Counted from the first letter of the stretch, positions 44,490-57,168 are shown. The stretch is 64,000 nucleotides of DNA from Kosakonia sacchari (GCA_900109485.1 FOAY01000010.1:1-64000), one strand, 5' to 3'. Numbers and translations: made by a program. Notes: generated from the sequence alone by a model not told the origin.

Positions 44490-45641
44490 TCAGGGCTTCA
44501 GCCACTTATCCAGCCACGGAAAGACTTCATCCTGCTGTTCACGGTAAAAAACATGCCCCAGTTGCGGCCAGGTGCGGGTGACGAGTTTGTCGTCGGCGTG
44601 CTGTGATTTCCAGACGCGGTGCGCTTTGGCAAAGGCCTCTTTTACTGCTTCCGGCGGGAACAGTTTGTCCTGACCGCCGCTGAAGATCAGCATCGGTTTA
44701 GGCGCGGCGATACTGGCAATGTCCGGAATATCCATCTGCGCAGGCATCCCCGGATGGAGCATATAAAAGGCGGACTGGCCGCGCAGCACGTTATTGCCCG
44801 GCTGCATCAGACCGTTATACGTACCAAACCATGAGATCACGGCGGTCGCCGCCACTTTGTCGCTCAGTGCGGCCAGTTGCCAGGCGCGAAAACCGCCCAT
44901 CGAGAAGCCCAACACGCCTACGCGTTGGCTGTCCACTCCGGCATATGAGGCGATAAAGTCTACCGTGCGCATATCTTCATAAGCCATTTCGCCTGCCAGA
45001 GAACGCCCAAGGTTGAAATAGTTACTGGCCAGCGCCTGCTGCTGCTCGTAGACCATTGGCCCGCGATCGCCCCAACCCGGGCTGTCAATGGCGATGACGG
45101 CATAGCCACGGCTGGCCAACTCATCACCGATAAATTTCCCGCTGAAAAATTTGTCAGCCCAGGCTTGCGCGCTGGCGAGCTTTCCTGCATCGCCCCAGGG
45201 ACGGATCAGCTTCTCTTTACCGATATCAAATTTCGAACCGTGATCGTGTAACAGTACTACTGCGGGGTGAGGCCCCGGGGATTTTGGCATCAGCAGTAGC
45301 GCCGCAATACGATTATCGTCGGTGATAGTAAGCGCCAGTTTTTCTGCGGTATAACTGCCACGATCTTCTTTGCTGAGAATTTCTGGCGCGAAAGGTTTCG
45401 TCGAGTTCGGGGTAAGCAACGCTGTGCGGAATAACTGGCGGCTAAGGGTTTGCCACTGAGTAAAATCTTTATAGTGGCCGGAGAGCCAGGAATGGGGGTA
45501 GCGCATCTCTGTTTTCAGCGTTTGCCATGAAGCGGGGAGGTTGCCTTCAACCACTCCCTGCGTTTGCCACGGCGCCTGCGCAATGGCATTCGCGGCGCTG
45601 AAAAGCGTCAACAGCAGCGCCATTTTATTGAATATCTTCAT
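44490..45641 (-). CDS. Secreted alpha/beta hydrolase (dienelactone hydrolase-like)
   Basis: A 383-residue protein with a signal peptide ending near ANAIAQA, so it is probably periplasmic. The alpha/beta-hydrolase triad is complete: Ser248 in GFSMGG, Asp325 in GGQDKLF and His363 in LGHVF. An N-terminal extension of about 100 residues precedes the fold, as in the acetyl xylan esterase / abhydrolase_7-like group. The ATG at 45641 follows GGAGAG; a GTG one codon earlier overlaps spacing. E. coli K-12 has no such gene between rluC and yceF. Substrate is unknown; an esterase or peptidase role is equally possible. Confidence 0.85.
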   Translation of the reverse strand: MKIFNKMALLLTLFSAANAIAQAPWQTQGVVEGNLPASWQTLKTEMRYPHSWLSGHYKDFTQWQTLSRQLFRTALLTPNSTKPFAPEILSKEDRGSYTAEKLALTITDDNRIAALLLMPKSPGPHPAVVLLHDHGSKFDIGKEKLIRPWGDAGKLASAQAWADKFFSGKFIGDELASRGYAVIAIDSPGWGDRGPMVYEQQQALASNYFNLGRSLAGEMAYEDMRTVDFIASYAGVDSQRVGVLGFSMGGFRAWQLAALSDKVAATAVISWFGTYNGLMQPGNNVLRGQSAFYMLHPGMPAQMDIPDIASIAAPKPMLIFSGGQDKLFPPEAVKEAFAKAHRVWKSQHADDKLVTRTWPQLGHVFYREQQDEVFPWLDKWLKP

Positions 45642-45726
45642 CACCTCTCCTTAAATTAAAACATCGTTTTAATAATGGCGATGAATGTAACGTTTGCTCA
45701 AAAAAGAAACTGTGATCGCTAAAGCA

Positions 45727-46311
45727 TTAGCTTAACAAGGGGTTACACTGTTCACGACGTAGCATTTGGCACAGCGCGATCAGCGGCAGACCGACCAGCG
45801 TGTTGGGATCCCGGCCTTCAAGACGTTCAAATAGCGCAATGCCTAAACCTTCGCTTTTGAAACTGCCAGCGCAGTTCAGTGGACGCTCTTTACGGATATA
45901 GTCATCGATTTCTGGCTCGCTTAAATGACGGAAATGGACGTCGAAAGGCTCACATTCAGTCTGCAAATGACCGGTGGCCGAGTTATATAGCGCCAGACCC
46001 GTATAAAAGGTGACAATATTTCCGCGGGCTTTCATCAATTGCTGTCGGGCATTTTCTTCCGTATGCGGTTTGCCGGTTATTTCACCGTCCAGCACGCACA
46101 CCTGATCGGAACCAATAATCAGATGCTGAGGATATTTCTCCGCCAGCGATTGCGCTTTTTCCTGTGCCAGACGCAGCACCAGATGACGCGGTGCTTCGCC
46201 TGCATGCGGAGTCTCATCAGCCTGCGGTGCGGCGCATTCAAACGCTAAGCCAAGCTTTTCCAGAAGTGCGCGGCGGTATGGGGAGGTCGATGCGAGAATA
46301 ATTTGCGACAT
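45727..46311 (-). CDS. yceF: 7-methyl-GTP pyrophosphatase (Maf family)
   Basis: A 194-residue Maf/HAM1-like nucleotide pyrophosphatase. E. coli YceF hydrolyses 7-methyl-GTP to the monophosphate and is thought to cleanse the nucleotide pool. The family start [17 protein letters not shown] and the motifs [12 protein letters not shown] and [13 protein letters not shown] are present. It is divergent from yceD. Confidence 0.94.
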   Translation of the reverse strand: MSQIILASTSPYRRALLEKLGLAFECAAPQADETPHAGEAPRHLVLRLAQEKAQSLAEKYPQHLIIGSDQVCVLDGEITGKPHTEENARQQLMKARGNIVTFYTGLALYNSATGHLQTECEPFDVHFRHLSEPEIDDYIRKERPLNCAGSFKSEGLGIALFERLEGRDPNTLVGLPLIALCQMLRREQCNPLLS

Positions 46312-46386
46312 ATTTTTTTCACCAAATATGGCTTAACAATGAGAGGCATTTTAAACTGTAGGCCGCAATGTGTGCGAATTATTGGC

Positions 46387-46412
46387 AAAAGGCAACCGTA
46401 GGCTGCCTTTTT
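46387..46412. terminator. Terminator-like hairpin in the yceF/yceD divergent gap
   Basis: AAAAGGC-aa-CC-gta-GG-ct-GCCTTTT has the A-stem-T form of an intrinsic terminator in both directions, yet it lies upstream of both divergent genes and just before the yceD -35 box. It may insulate the two promoters. Confidence 0.5.
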
Positions 46413-46414
46413 CT

Positions 46415-46974
<560 letters not shown>

Positions 46975-46978
46975 TTGA

Positions 46979-47164
<186 letters not shown>

Positions 47165-47243
47165 TCACGCGCAAGCGTGATTAAGCTTAGTGAGGATTTC
47201 CCCGTGAAAGCGGGGATAGACCGAACCAGGCTGCGACGATACC

Positions 47244-48332
47244 TTGACACGTCTAACCCTGGCGTTAGATGTCATGGGGGGCGATTTTGGCCCGACCGTG
47301 ACAGTGCCTGCAGCTTTGCAGGCACTGAACTCTAATTCACAGCTCAACCTTCTTTTAGTCGGCGATCCCGACGCTATCACGCCATTACTTGCCAAAGCTG
47401 ATTTCGAGCAACGCTCACGCTTGCTTATCATTCCTGCACAGTCAGTTATTGCCAGTGATGCCCGGCCCGCACAAGCGATCCGCACCAGTCGCGGTAGCTC
47501 GATGCGTATGGCGCTGGAGTTGGTGAAAGAAGGACGTGCCCAGGCTTGCGTCAGCGCAGGCAATACCGGCGCGTTGATGGGGCTGGCGAAAATGTTGCTC
47601 AAACCGATTGAGGGGATTGAGCGTCCGGCGCTGGTTACCGTTTTGCCACATCAGCAGAAGGGCAAAACTGTCGTGCTGGATCTCGGCGCGAACGTGGATT
47701 GTGACAGTACAATGCTGGCGCAGTTTGCGGTAATGGGGTCGGTGATGGCCGAGGAGATCCTGGGGATCGCGAACCCGCGCGTAGCGCTGTTGAACATTGG
47801 TGAAGAAGAAACCAAAGGTCATGACAATATCCGTGATGCAGCGGCTCTGTTACGATCGGTTCCCACAATGAACTACATTGGTTATCTGGAGGCGAATGAA
47901 CTTCTGACTGGAAAAACGGATGTGTTAGTTTGTGACGGTTTTACGGGAAACGTCACATTAAAAACCATGGAGGGGGTTGTCAGGATGTTTCTTTCGCTGC
48001 TGAAATCACAGAGCGAAGGGCAAAAAAGGTCGTGGTGGCTGATTTTATTAAAACGTTGGTTACAAAAAAGCCTGAGCAGGCGATTCAGTCACCTCAACCC
48101 CGACCAGTATAATGGCGCCTGTCTGTTAGGATTGCGCGGCACTGTGATTAAAAGTCACGGAGCAGCGAATCAGCGAGCCTTTACCGTCGCGATTGAACAG
48201 GCAGTGCAGGCGGTGCAGCGGCAGGTTCCACAGCGAATTGCCGCTCGCCTGGAATCTGTGTATGCGCTTTCGGCATCATCCGCCCAGGGCGACGATAACC
48301 GGAATGTGTGTATATTACCCAAGAGTGACTGA
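47244..48332 (+). CDS. plsX: Phosphate acyltransferase PlsX
   Basis: A 362-residue enzyme that converts acyl-ACP and phosphate to acyl-phosphate for phospholipid synthesis. The N-terminal [20 protein letters not shown] and the central [12 protein letters not shown] signatures are intact. The start is TTG at 47244, as in E. coli. The last 25 residues or so differ completely from the E. coli tail after the shared ARLESVY. It ends 6 bp before fabH. Confidence 0.95.
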   Translation: MTRLTLALDVMGGDFGPTVTVPAALQALNSNSQLNLLLVGDPDAITPLLAKADFEQRSRLLIIPAQSVIASDARPAQAIRTSRGSSMRMALELVKEGRAQACVSAGNTGALMGLAKMLLKPIEGIERPALVTVLPHQQKGKTVVLDLGANVDCDSTMLAQFAVMGSVMAEEILGIANPRVALLNIGEEETKGHDNIRDAAALLRSVPTMNYIGYLEANELLTGKTDVLVCDGFTGNVTLKTMEGVVRMFLSLLKSQSEGQKRSWWLILLKRWLQKSLSRRFSHLNPDQYNGACLLGLRGTVIKSHGAANQRAFTVAIEQAVQAVQRQVPQRIAARLESVYALSASSAQGDDNRNVCILPKSD

Positions 48333-48338
48333 GCGTAC

Positions 48339-49292
48339 ATGTATACGAAGATTATTGGTACCGGCAGTTATCTGCCTGAGCAGGTTCGAACAAACGCCGA
48401 TTTAGAAACAATGGTGGAAACCTCTGACGAGTGGATTGTCAGCCGTACAGGGATCCGTGAGCGCCGTATTGCTTCGGCAAACGAAACTGTCTCAACCATG
48501 GGCTATGAAGCCGCTAAACGCGCGCTGGAAATGGCCGGCATCGATAACGATCAAATTGGCCTGATTATTGTGGCGACGACCTCTGCAACGCACGCTTTTC
48601 CGAGCGCGGCGTGCCAGATCCAGAATATGCTGGAAATAAAAGGTTGTCCTGCTTTCGACGTTGCCGCAGCATGTGCAGGGTTTACCTACGCGCTGAGCAT
48701 CGCCGATCAATATGTAAAATCCGGCGCGGTCAAACATGCGCTGGTGATTGGATCTGATGTGCTGGCGCGTACATTAGATCCAAACGATCGCGGTACCATT
48801 ATTCTGTTCGGCGATGGTGCAGGTGCGGTGGTATTGGGCGCTTCGGAAGAGCCGGGCATTATCTCAACCCACATGCATGCTGACGGTAGCTACGGCGAAC
48901 TGCTGACGCTGCCGAACCTCGATCGCGTGAATCCGGAAAACCCGACTTATTTAACGATGGCGGGCAACGAAGTATTTAAAGTTGCGGTGACGGAACTGGC
49001 GCGAATTGTTGATGAAACATTAGCCGCTAATAATCTTGAGCGAAGCTCGCTGGACTGGCTGGTGCCGCATCAGGCTAACCTGCGTATCATCAGCGCCACG
49101 GCGAAAAAGCTTGGCATGGCGATGGATAACGTTGTGGTTACGCTGGATCGTCATGGCAACACCTCTGCGGCTTCTGTTCCCAGCGCACTGGATGAGGCGG
49201 TACGCGATGGGCGTATCAAACCTGGCCAGCTAATTCTGCTTGAAGCGTTCGGTGGCGGGTTTACCTGGGGTTCCGCGCTGGTTCGTTTCTAA
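48339..49292 (+). CDS. fabH: 3-oxoacyl-ACP synthase III
   Basis: A 317-residue condensing enzyme that starts fatty-acid synthesis by joining acetyl-CoA to malonyl-ACP. The catalytic triad is present: Cys112 ([10 protein letters not shown]), His in VPHQANLRI and Asn in DRHGNTSAA. Length matches E. coli FabH. First gene of the fab cluster after plsX. Confidence 0.97.
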   Translation: MYTKIIGTGSYLPEQVRTNADLETMVETSDEWIVSRTGIRERRIASANETVSTMGYEAAKRALEMAGIDNDQIGLIIVATTSATHAFPSAACQIQNMLEIKGCPAFDVAAACAGFTYALSIADQYVKSGAVKHALVIGSDVLARTLDPNDRGTIILFGDGAGAVVLGASEEPGIISTHMHADGSYGELLTLPNLDRVNPENPTYLTMAGNEVFKVAVTELARIVDETLAANNLERSSLDWLVPHQANLRIISATAKKLGMAMDNVVVTLDRHGNTSAASVPSALDEAVRDGRIKPGQLILLEAFGGGFTWGSALVRF

Positions 49293-49308
49293 GTATAAGG
49301 ATAAGAAG

Positions 49309-50238
49309 ATGACGCAATTTGCTTTTGTTTTTCCGGGGCAGGGTTCCCAGACCGTCGGTATGCTGGCGGATATGGCGGCAGCTTACCCGGTCATTGAAGA
49401 AACGTTTGCCGAAGCCTCTGCGGCTCTGGGTTATGATCTCTGGGCGCTGGTGCAGCAAGGCCCGGCAGAAGAACTTAATAAAACATGGCAGACCCAGCCT
49501 GCGCTCCTGAGCGCATCTGTCGCGCTGTGGCGCGTGTGGCAGCAGCAGGGTGGCAAAACGCCGGTACTGATGGCTGGGCATAGCCTTGGCGAATATTCCG
49601 CGCTGGTATGCGCCGGTGTTATCGCTTTTGCCGATGCTGTACGTCTGGTTGAGCTGCGCGGCAAATTCATGCAGGAAGCCGTACCTGAAGGTACCGGCGC
49701 GATGTCAGCTATCATCGGTCTTGATGATGAGTCTATCGCGAAAGCGTGTGAAACTGCGGCTGAAGGCCAGATTGTTTCGCCGGTGAACTATAATTCTCCG
49801 GGGCAGGTGGTTATCGCAGGCCATAAAGAGGCCGTTGAGCGTGCAGGCGCAGCCTGTAAAGCCGCTGGTGCTAAACGTGCGTTGCCGCTGCCTGTCAGCG
49901 TACCGTCTCACTGCGCACTGATGAAGCCGGCTGCCGAAAAACTGGCCGTTGAACTGAACGCTATTACATTTAATGCTCCGCAGATCCCGGTTATTAACAA
50001 TGTGGATGTGAAGTGCGAAACGTCGCCGGAAGCTATTCGCAGTGCACTGGTGCGCCAGTTGTACAGCCCGGTGCAGTGGACGAAAAGCGTTGAATTTATG
50101 GCGTCTCAGGGCGTTGAGCACCTGTATGAGGTCGGCCCGGGTAAGGTTCTCACCGGCCTGACAAAACGTATTGTTGACACACTGACAGCATCGGCTATCA
50201 ATGAGCCGGCTGCGATGTCAGAAGCACTCGCGCAATAA
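49309..50238 (+). CDS. fabD: Malonyl-CoA:ACP transacylase
   Basis: A 309-residue enzyme that loads malonyl groups onto acyl carrier protein. The active serine is Ser92 in AGHSLGEYSA, and the partner histidine is in VPSHCALM. Start at 49309 (MTQFAFVFPGQGSQ) gives the E. coli length; upstream in-frame codons overlap fabH. AAGGATAAG serves as the ribosome site. Confidence 0.97.
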   Translation: MTQFAFVFPGQGSQTVGMLADMAAAYPVIEETFAEASAALGYDLWALVQQGPAEELNKTWQTQPALLSASVALWRVWQQQGGKTPVLMAGHSLGEYSALVCAGVIAFADAVRLVELRGKFMQEAVPEGTGAMSAIIGLDDESIAKACETAAEGQIVSPVNYNSPGQVVIAGHKEAVERAGAACKAAGAKRALPLPVSVPSHCALMKPAAEKLAVELNAITFNAPQIPVINNVDVKCETSPEAIRSALVRQLYSPVQWTKSVEFMASQGVEHLYEVGPGKVLTGLTKRIVDTLTASAINEPAAMSEALAQ

Positions 50239-50249
50239 AGAGGAACACC

Positions 50250-50984
50250 ATGAGTTTTGAAGGAAAAGTCGCGCTGGTTACCGGTGCAAGCCGCGGAATT
50301 GGTCGTGCCATTGCTGAGACGTTAGCCGCTCGCGGCGCAAAAGTTATTGGTACCGCGACAAGCGAAAATGGCGCGCAGGCTATCAGTGATTATTTAGGTG
50401 CGAAGGGTAAAGGTCTGTTGCTGAACGTGACCGATGCCGCATCTATTGAATCGGTTCTGGAGAACATTCGCGCTGAGTTTGGCGAGGTTGATATTCTGGT
50501 TAATAATGCCGGAATCACTCGTGATAACTTGCTGATGCGCATGAAAGATGATGAGTGGAGCGATATTCTCGACACTAACCTTTCATCTGTTTTCCGTCTG
50601 TCAAAAGCGGTAATGCGGGCTATGATGAAAAAGCGTCATGGGCGTATTATCACTATCGGTTCTGTGGTTGGTACCATGGGAAATGCTGGTCAGGCCAACT
50701 ACGCTGCGGCGAAAGCGGGTCTTATCGGTTTCAGTAAATCGCTGGCGCGTGAAGTTGCGTCCCGCGGTATTACGGTGAACGTTGTTGCTCCGGGCTTTAT
50801 TGAAACGGACATGACGCGTGCGCTCTCTGACGATCAGCGTGCGGGTATCCTGGCGCAAGTTCCTGCGGGTCGCCTTGGCGGCGCTCAGGAAATCGCCAAT
50901 GCGGTTGCATTTTTAGCCTCTGACGAGGCGGGTTACATCACAGGTGAAACTCTGCACGTCAACGGTGGAATGTATATGGTCTAA
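50250..50984 (+). CDS. fabG: 3-oxoacyl-ACP reductase
   Basis: A 244-residue NADPH-dependent short-chain dehydrogenase for the first reduction of each fatty-acid elongation round. The cofactor motif TGASRGIG is at residues 11-18 and the catalytic Ser138, Tyr151 and Lys155 (YAAAK) are in place. Length matches E. coli. AGAGGAAC precedes the ATG, 11 bp after fabD. Confidence 0.97.
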   Translation: MSFEGKVALVTGASRGIGRAIAETLAARGAKVIGTATSENGAQAISDYLGAKGKGLLLNVTDAASIESVLENIRAEFGEVDILVNNAGITRDNLLMRMKDDEWSDILDTNLSSVFRLSKAVMRAMMKKRHGRIITIGSVVGTMGNAGQANYAAAKAGLIGFSKSLAREVASRGITVNVVAPGFIETDMTRALSDDQRAGILAQVPAGRLGGAQEIANAVAFLASDEAGYITGETLHVNGGMYMV

Positions 50985-51085
50985 CCACGATTAAAATCAT
51001 TTGCGTTATGAGGGCGAAAGGCCTCAAAATAGCGTAAAATCGTGGTAAGAACTGCCGGGATTTAGTTGCAAATTTTTCAACATTT

Positions 51086-51091
51086 TATACA
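51086..51091 (+). promoter_or_regulatory. acpP -10 box and leader hairpin region
   Basis: TATACA at 51086-51091 is the likely -10 box of the strong acpP promoter, in a stretch closely resembling the E. coli acpP leader. Downstream, TCGC-GAAA-GCGA (51104-51115) forms a GNRA hairpin in the leader. Confidence 0.5.
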
Positions 51092-51138
51092 CTACGAAAA
51101 CCATCGCGAAAGCGAGTTTTGATAGGAAATTTAAGAGT

Positions 51139-51375
51139 ATGAGCACTATCGAAGAACGCGTTAAGAAAATTATCGGCGAACAACTGGGCGTTAAGCAGGA
51201 AGAAGTTACCAACAATGCTTCCTTCGTTGAGGACCTGGGCGCTGATTCTCTTGACACCGTTGAGCTGGTAATGGCTCTGGAAGAAGAGTTTGATACTGAG
51301 ATTCCGGACGAAGAAGCTGAGAAAATCACCACCGTTCAGGCTGCCATTGATTACATCAACGGTCACCAGGCGTAA
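51139..51375 (+). CDS. acpP: Acyl carrier protein
   Basis: A 78-residue acidic carrier protein. The phosphopantetheine serine lies in GADSLDTVE (Ser37 counting the start Met). The sequence looks the same as E. coli AcpP along nearly its whole length. It is made in large amounts and has its own promoter in the 154-bp gap after fabG. Confidence 0.98.
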
Positions 51376-51420
51376 GTGAACATCTCCAGGCGGTCACTCG
51401 ACCGCCTGAGTTTTATCTAG

Positions 51421-52707
<1,287 letters not shown>

Positions 52708-52723
52708 TCATCTTCGCTGTTTT

Positions 52724-52747
52724 AAAGGCCCGCTTGTCGGGCCTTTT
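52724..52747 (+). terminator. Intrinsic terminator after fabF
   Basis: AAAGGCCCG-CTTGT-CGGGCCTTTT, 16 bp after the fabF stop, separates the fab cluster from pabC. Confidence 0.85.
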
Positions 52748-52822
52748 CTATTCAGCTTTCTCCCCCTTGTTCTCTGCTTTCCATCCTGCCAAACTGTCCG
52801 GCTACACGCTTAAGGAGCCTCT

Positions 52823-53638
52823 ATGTTCTTGATTAATGGCACAGAGCAACGACAGCTTGCGGCCAGTGACCGGGCCATACAGTTTGGTGACGGCTGCTTT
52901 ACTACCGCGCGTATCCTTGCCGGGCAAATCCAGTTTGCGCCCGCGCATATACAGCGCTTGCGTCTGGCATGTGAACGGCTATTTATTCCTTTTCATGACT
53001 GGGATCTGCTGGCGCAGGAGATGGCATCGCTGGCGCAAGGAAAAGCTGACGGCGTGGTTAAAGTGATCCTCAGTCGCGGTGGCGGAGGTCGCGGCTACAG
53101 CGCGGCGAACTGCGATTTACCGACGCGTATTCTTTCTGTTTCAGCCCGGCCCGAGCACTACGCACGCTGGCAGCGGGAAGGCGTTACGTTGGCGCTGAGC
53201 GAGGTATGCCTCGGGCGTAATCCGATACTCGCGGGGATCAAACATCTTAACCGTCTGGAGCAGGTGTTAATCCGCGCCGGGCTGGAGCAGACCGGTGCTG
53301 ATGAAGCGCTGGTGCTGGACAGCGACGGCTGGATCACCGAATGCTGTGCGGCCAATATTTTCTGGCGGCAAGGGCAGGAGGTTTTCACGCCGCGCCTCGA
53401 CTACGCCGGAGTGGATGGCATCATGCGACAATATTGTATGCGACAACTTGCATCTTCCGGTTTTCGCGTTGTCGAAGTGAATGCCCGCCAGCAAGCGCTG
53501 GCGCAGGCCGAGGAAGTGGTTATTTGTAATGCGTTGATGCCAGTCGTCCCCGTTCGCCAATGGGGAGAGCTGCGCTGGTCAGCGCGTGATTTGTACCAAT
53601 TTTTAGCCCCACTGTGTGAGCAGATAAATCAGTCATGA
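52823..53638 (+). CDS. pabC: Aminodeoxychorismate lyase
   Basis: A 271-residue pyridoxal-phosphate enzyme of fold type IV that turns 4-amino-4-deoxychorismate into p-aminobenzoate for folate synthesis. The cofactor lysine lies in [10 protein letters not shown], and the cofactor phosphate loop in [16 protein letters not shown] precedes the ATG. Its stop overlaps the mltG start (ATGA). About two residues longer than E. coli PabC. Confidence 0.95.
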   Translation: MFLINGTEQRQLAASDRAIQFGDGCFTTARILAGQIQFAPAHIQRLRLACERLFIPFHDWDLLAQEMASLAQGKADGVVKVILSRGGGGRGYSAANCDLPTRILSVSARPEHYARWQREGVTLALSEVCLGRNPILAGIKHLNRLEQVLIRAGLEQTGADEALVLDSDGWITECCAANIFWRQGQEVFTPRLDYAGVDGIMRQYCMRQLASSGFRVVEVNARQQALAQAEEVVICNALMPVVPVRQWGELRWSARDLYQFLAPLCEQINQS

Positions 53639-54657
53639 AGAAAATGTTACGCGTTGTTCTCCTGCTGCTGGCGGTATTAGTGATTGCGGCAGGAGCCGGA
53701 GTCTGGAAGGTTCGTCAACTGGCGGATTCCACAATCCTTACTAAAGATGAAACCATTTTTACCCTGCCAGCCGGAACCGGCCGGGTGGCGCTGGGTGAAT
53801 TGCTGTACCAGGAAAAAGTCATCAATCGTCCGCGTGTTTTCCAGTGGTTATTACGCCTGGAGCCGGATTTGTCGCACTTCAAAGCGGGAACCTACCGTTT
53901 TACGGCGGGCATGACCGTCCGCGAAATGCTGCAATTACTGGCCAGCGGCAAAGAAGCGCAATTTCCGCTGCGTCTGGTGGAGGGAATGCGCCTGAGCGAT
54001 TATCTGAAGCAGCTACGTGATGCGCCATACCTGAAGCACACGCTGAAAGATGATGATTATGCTACTGTCGCGCAGGCGCTGAAGCTGGAGCACCCAAACT
54101 GGGTGGAAGGCTGGTTCTGGCCGGATACCTGGATGTATACCGCAAACACAACGGATGTCGCACTGCTCAAGCGCGCGCACCAGAAAATGGCGCGAGCCGT
54201 TGAACAGGCCTGGGAAGGGCGCATGGACGGCCTGCCGTACAAGGATCAGAACCAGTTAGTGACCATGGCGTCCATCATCGAAAAAGAGACGGCTGTGGCC
54301 AGCGAGCGCGATCGGGTGGCCTCGGTCTTTATTAACCGCTTACGCGTCGGGATGCGCCTGCAAACCGATCCGACGGTGATCTACGGGATGGGCGCGCGTT
54401 ATAATGGTAAGCTGTCGCGCGCCGATCTGGAGACGCCGACGGATTACAACACCTATGTGATTAGCGGCTTGCCGCCAGGGCCGATTGCCACGCCAGGTGA
54501 AGCCTCGCTGAAAGCGGCAGCGCATCCGGCGAAGACGCCGTACCTCTATTTTGTGGCTGACGGGAAGGGCGGACACACATTTAATACCAACCTCGCCAGC
54601 CATAACCGGTCAGTGCAGGACTATCTGAAAGTGCTAAAGGAAAAAAATGAGCAGTAA
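53635..54657 (+). CDS. mltG: Endolytic murein transglycosylase MltG
   Basis: A 340-residue inner-membrane enzyme that cuts nascent glycan strands and is proposed to end their polymerisation. One N-terminal membrane segment (residues about 5-24) is followed by a LysM-like region and the YceG domain, with the catalytic glutamate in [10 protein letters not shown]. The late signature [14 protein letters not shown] is present. It overlaps pabC by 4 nt and tmk by 11 nt. Confidence 0.95.
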   Translation: MKKMLRVVLLLLAVLVIAAGAGVWKVRQLADSTILTKDETIFTLPAGTGRVALGELLYQEKVINRPRVFQWLLRLEPDLSHFKAGTYRFTAGMTVREMLQLLASGKEAQFPLRLVEGMRLSDYLKQLRDAPYLKHTLKDDDYATVAQALKLEHPNWVEGWFWPDTWMYTANTTDVALLKRAHQKMARAVEQAWEGRMDGLPYKDQNQLVTMASIIEKETAVASERDRVASVFINRLRVGMRLQTDPTVIYGMGARYNGKLSRADLETPTDYNTYVISGLPPGPIATPGEASLKAAAHPAKTPYLYFVADGKGGHTFNTNLASHNRSVQDYLKVLKEKNEQ

Positions 54658-55288
54658 ATACATCGTTATTGAAGGGCTGGAAGGCGCCGGTAAAACGACG
54701 GCACGCGATGTCGTCGTCGAAACGCTGAAAGAACTGGGCGTCAGCGAGATGATATTTACCCGCGAGCCGGGCGGTACGTTGCTGGCGGAGAAGCTGCGTA
54801 GTCTGGTGCTGGATATCCGTTCCGTTGGTGACGAAGTAATTTCTGATAAAGCCGAAGTTCTGATGTTTTATGCTGCTCGAGTTCAACTGGTGGAAACGGT
54901 GATCAAGCCGGCGTTGGCGCGCGGTTGCTGGGTCATCGGCGATCGGCACGATCTCTCCACTCAGGCCTACCAGGGCGGCGGTCGTGGTATTGATCAAGGC
55001 ATGCTGGCGACATTGCGCGATGCCGTGCTGGGCGACTTTCGCCCGGATTTAACCCTGTACCTCGATGTCACCCCTGAAGTTGGCCTGAAACGCGCCCGTG
55101 CGCGCGGCGAGCTGGATCGCATTGAGCAGGAGTCGTTGGATTTCTTCAATCGCACCCGTGCGCGTTACCTTGAGCTGGCTGCGCAGGATGCCTCTATTCG
55201 CACGGTGGATGCCACGCAACCGCTGGATGATGTTGTGCGCGCTATCCGTCAGACAGTTACCGCATGGGTGCAGGAGCAGGGCGCATGA
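54647..55288 (+). CDS. tmk: Thymidylate kinase
   Basis: A 213-residue kinase that converts dTMP to dTDP. The P-loop is GLEGAGKT at residues 10-17; FTREPGGT and [16 protein letters not shown] (substrate and LID regions) are present. It begins inside the mltG end and its stop TGA overlaps the holB ATG, so expression is tightly coupled. Confidence 0.97.
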   Translation: MSSKYIVIEGLEGAGKTTARDVVVETLKELGVSEMIFTREPGGTLLAEKLRSLVLDIRSVGDEVISDKAEVLMFYAARVQLVETVIKPALARGCWVIGDRHDLSTQAYQGGGRGIDQGMLATLRDAVLGDFRPDLTLYLDVTPEVGLKRARARGELDRIEQESLDFFNRTRARYLELAAQDASIRTVDATQPLDDVVRAIRQTVTAWVQEQGA

Positions 55289-56289
55289 AATGGTATCCGT
55301 GGCTGCGACCGGACTTTGAACAACTGGTCGCCAGTTATCAAAGCGGACGCGGGCACCACGCGTTACTTGTTCACGCGCTGCCAGGTATGGGGGAAGACGC
55401 GCTGATCTATGCGCTCAGCCGTTTTCTGCTGTGTCAAACGCCGGAAGGGCACAAAAGCTGCGGCCACTGTCGCGGCTGTCAGTTAATGCAGGCCGGAACC
55501 CACCCGGATTACTACCTACTGGCGCAGGAAAAAGGCAAAACGACGTTGGGCATTGATGCGGTGCGTGAAGTGAGTGAAAAACTCTACGAGCATGCACGTC
55601 TTGGCGGGGCGAAAGTGGTCTGGATTCAGGACGCCGCGTTATTAACCGATGCTGCCGCCAATGCATTACTGAAAACGCTGGAGGAGCCACCGGCTCAGAC
55701 GTGGTTCTTTCTTGCCTGCCGGGAACCCGCGCGGTTACTGGCGACGTTGCGCAGCCGCTGTCGCTTGCATCACCTTGCGCCACCGGCGGAAAGTTATGCC
55801 AGCGCATGGCTTAGTCGGGAAGTGACAACGTCACAAGAGGCTATTCTCAGCGCGCTGCGTTTGTGCGCCGGCTCGCCAGGCGCGGCTGAAGCGCTGTTGC
55901 AGGAAGAACACTGGGCGCAGCGTCAGGCGCTCTGTCAGGCGGTTGAAAACGCGCTGAATAGTGGTGACTGGTTCGCCATGCTGGCGGCGCTTAACCACGA
56001 TCGGGTGGCTGAACGTTTGCAATGGGTCTGTGCGCTATTCCTTGATGCTCTGAAAGTACAGCAGGGGGCGACGTTGCTGACCAACGTTGATGTGCCGGAC
56101 CTGGTACACAACCTTGCCCGTCAGTTACGCAGTGAGACATTACATGCTCTGCTGCATGCCGTATTTACTTGCCGTGAGCAGTTGCTGAATGTCGTGGGAG
56201 TGAACCGCGAACTGCTGCTTACCGATCTTTTATTAACACTGGAACGGTACCTGCAACCAGGCGCTACGCTTCCGGTATCCCACCTTTAA
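55285..56289 (+). CDS. holB: DNA polymerase III subunit delta'
   Basis: A 334-residue clamp-loader subunit. The AAA+ N-terminal domain has the zinc cluster Cys50, Cys59, Cys62, Cys65 (SCGHCRGCQ), exactly as in E. coli, and SRC appears in [12 protein letters not shown]. The P-loop is degenerate (LPGMGEDAL), as expected for this non-hydrolysing subunit. The ATG at 55285 overlaps the tmk stop by 4 nt and fits the E. coli length. Confidence 0.96.
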   Translation: MKWYPWLRPDFEQLVASYQSGRGHHALLVHALPGMGEDALIYALSRFLLCQTPEGHKSCGHCRGCQLMQAGTHPDYYLLAQEKGKTTLGIDAVREVSEKLYEHARLGGAKVVWIQDAALLTDAAANALLKTLEEPPAQTWFFLACREPARLLATLRSRCRLHHLAPPAESYASAWLSREVTTSQEAILSALRLCAGSPGAAEALLQEEHWAQRQALCQAVENALNSGDWFAMLAALNHDRVAERLQWVCALFLDALKVQQGATLLTNVDVPDLVHNLARQLRSETLHALLHAVFTCREQLLNVVGVNRELLLTDLLLTLERYLQPGATLPVSHL

Positions 56290-56299
56290 GAGAGACATT

Positions 56300-57094
56300 A
56301 TGTTTTTAGTCGACTCGCACTGCCATCTTGATGGTCTGGATTACGCATCTTTGCATAAAGATGTTGATGACGTACTGGCGAAAGCCGCCGCGCGCGATGT
56401 GAAGTTTTGCCTGGCCGTCGCCACCACGCTGCCCGGATATCGCAGCATGCGCGAGCTGGTGGGCGAACGCAATAATGTGGTGTTCTCCTGCGGCGTCCAT
56501 CCGCTGAATCAGGATGAAGAGTATGACGTAGCGGCGCTGCGTCAGTTAGCAGCGGAAGAGGGCGTTGTGGCAATGGGTGAGACCGGGCTGGACTATTTCT
56601 ATACCCCGGAAACCAAAGCGCAGCAGCAGACCTCATTTCGCAACCATATCCGCATCGGACGCGAACTGAATAAACCGGTTATCGTGCATACACGCGATGC
56701 CCGCGCCGACACGCTGTCGATTTTACAAGAAGAGCAGGTTCAGGATTGCGGCGGTGTACTACACTGCTTTACTGAGGATCGTGAAACGGCAGGCAATCTG
56801 CTGGATATGGGGTTTTATATCTCTTTCTCCGGCATTGTTACTTTCCGTAATGCGGAACAACTACGCGATGCAGCACGCTATGTGCCGCTGGATCGGTTGC
56901 TGGTCGAGACCGATTCACCGTATCTCGCGCCGGTACCGCACCGCGGTAAAGAGAACCAGCCTGCAATGACACGCGATGTGGCAGAGTATATGGCAGTTCT
57001 GAAAGGGGTTTCCATTGAGGAACTCGCACAGCAGACCACGCAAAACTTTGCCCGCCTGTTCCATATCGATCCCGCCAGATTGCAATCTGTCTGA
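56300..57094 (+). CDS. ycfH: TatD-family metal-dependent hydrolase YcfH
   Basis: A 264-residue TatD-like amidohydrolase, probably a metal-dependent 3'-exonuclease or phosphoesterase. The metal site appears as VDSHCHLDGL, GETGLDYFY, IVHTRDA, LHCFTE and ETDSPYLAP. It lies 10 bp after holB, and this pairing is widely conserved. The exact substrate of YcfH is not established. Confidence 0.94.
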   Translation: MFLVDSHCHLDGLDYASLHKDVDDVLAKAAARDVKFCLAVATTLPGYRSMRELVGERNNVVFSCGVHPLNQDEEYDVAALRQLAAEEGVVAMGETGLDYFYTPETKAQQQTSFRNHIRIGRELNKPVIVHTRDARADTLSILQEEQVQDCGGVLHCFTEDRETAGNLLDMGFYISFSGIVTFRNAEQLRDAARYVPLDRLLVETDSPYLAPVPHRGKENQPAMTRDVAEYMAVLKGVSIEELAQQTTQNFARLFHIDPARLQSV

Positions 57095-57144
57095 AATGTC
57101 AGCTTATTTTAGTACTCGTAATTAATAAACGATCAGAGTAAAGT

Positions 57145-57168
57145 TCACCGCCATAAAAAAGGCGGTGA
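57145..57168 (+). terminator. Hairpin after ycfH
   Basis: TCACCGCC and GGCGGTGA form an 8-bp stem with an A-rich 8-nt loop; the next T run (GTCGTTTTT) is 5 nt further on. Probably the end of the tmk-holB-ycfH transcript, but not a clean terminator. Confidence 0.45.
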
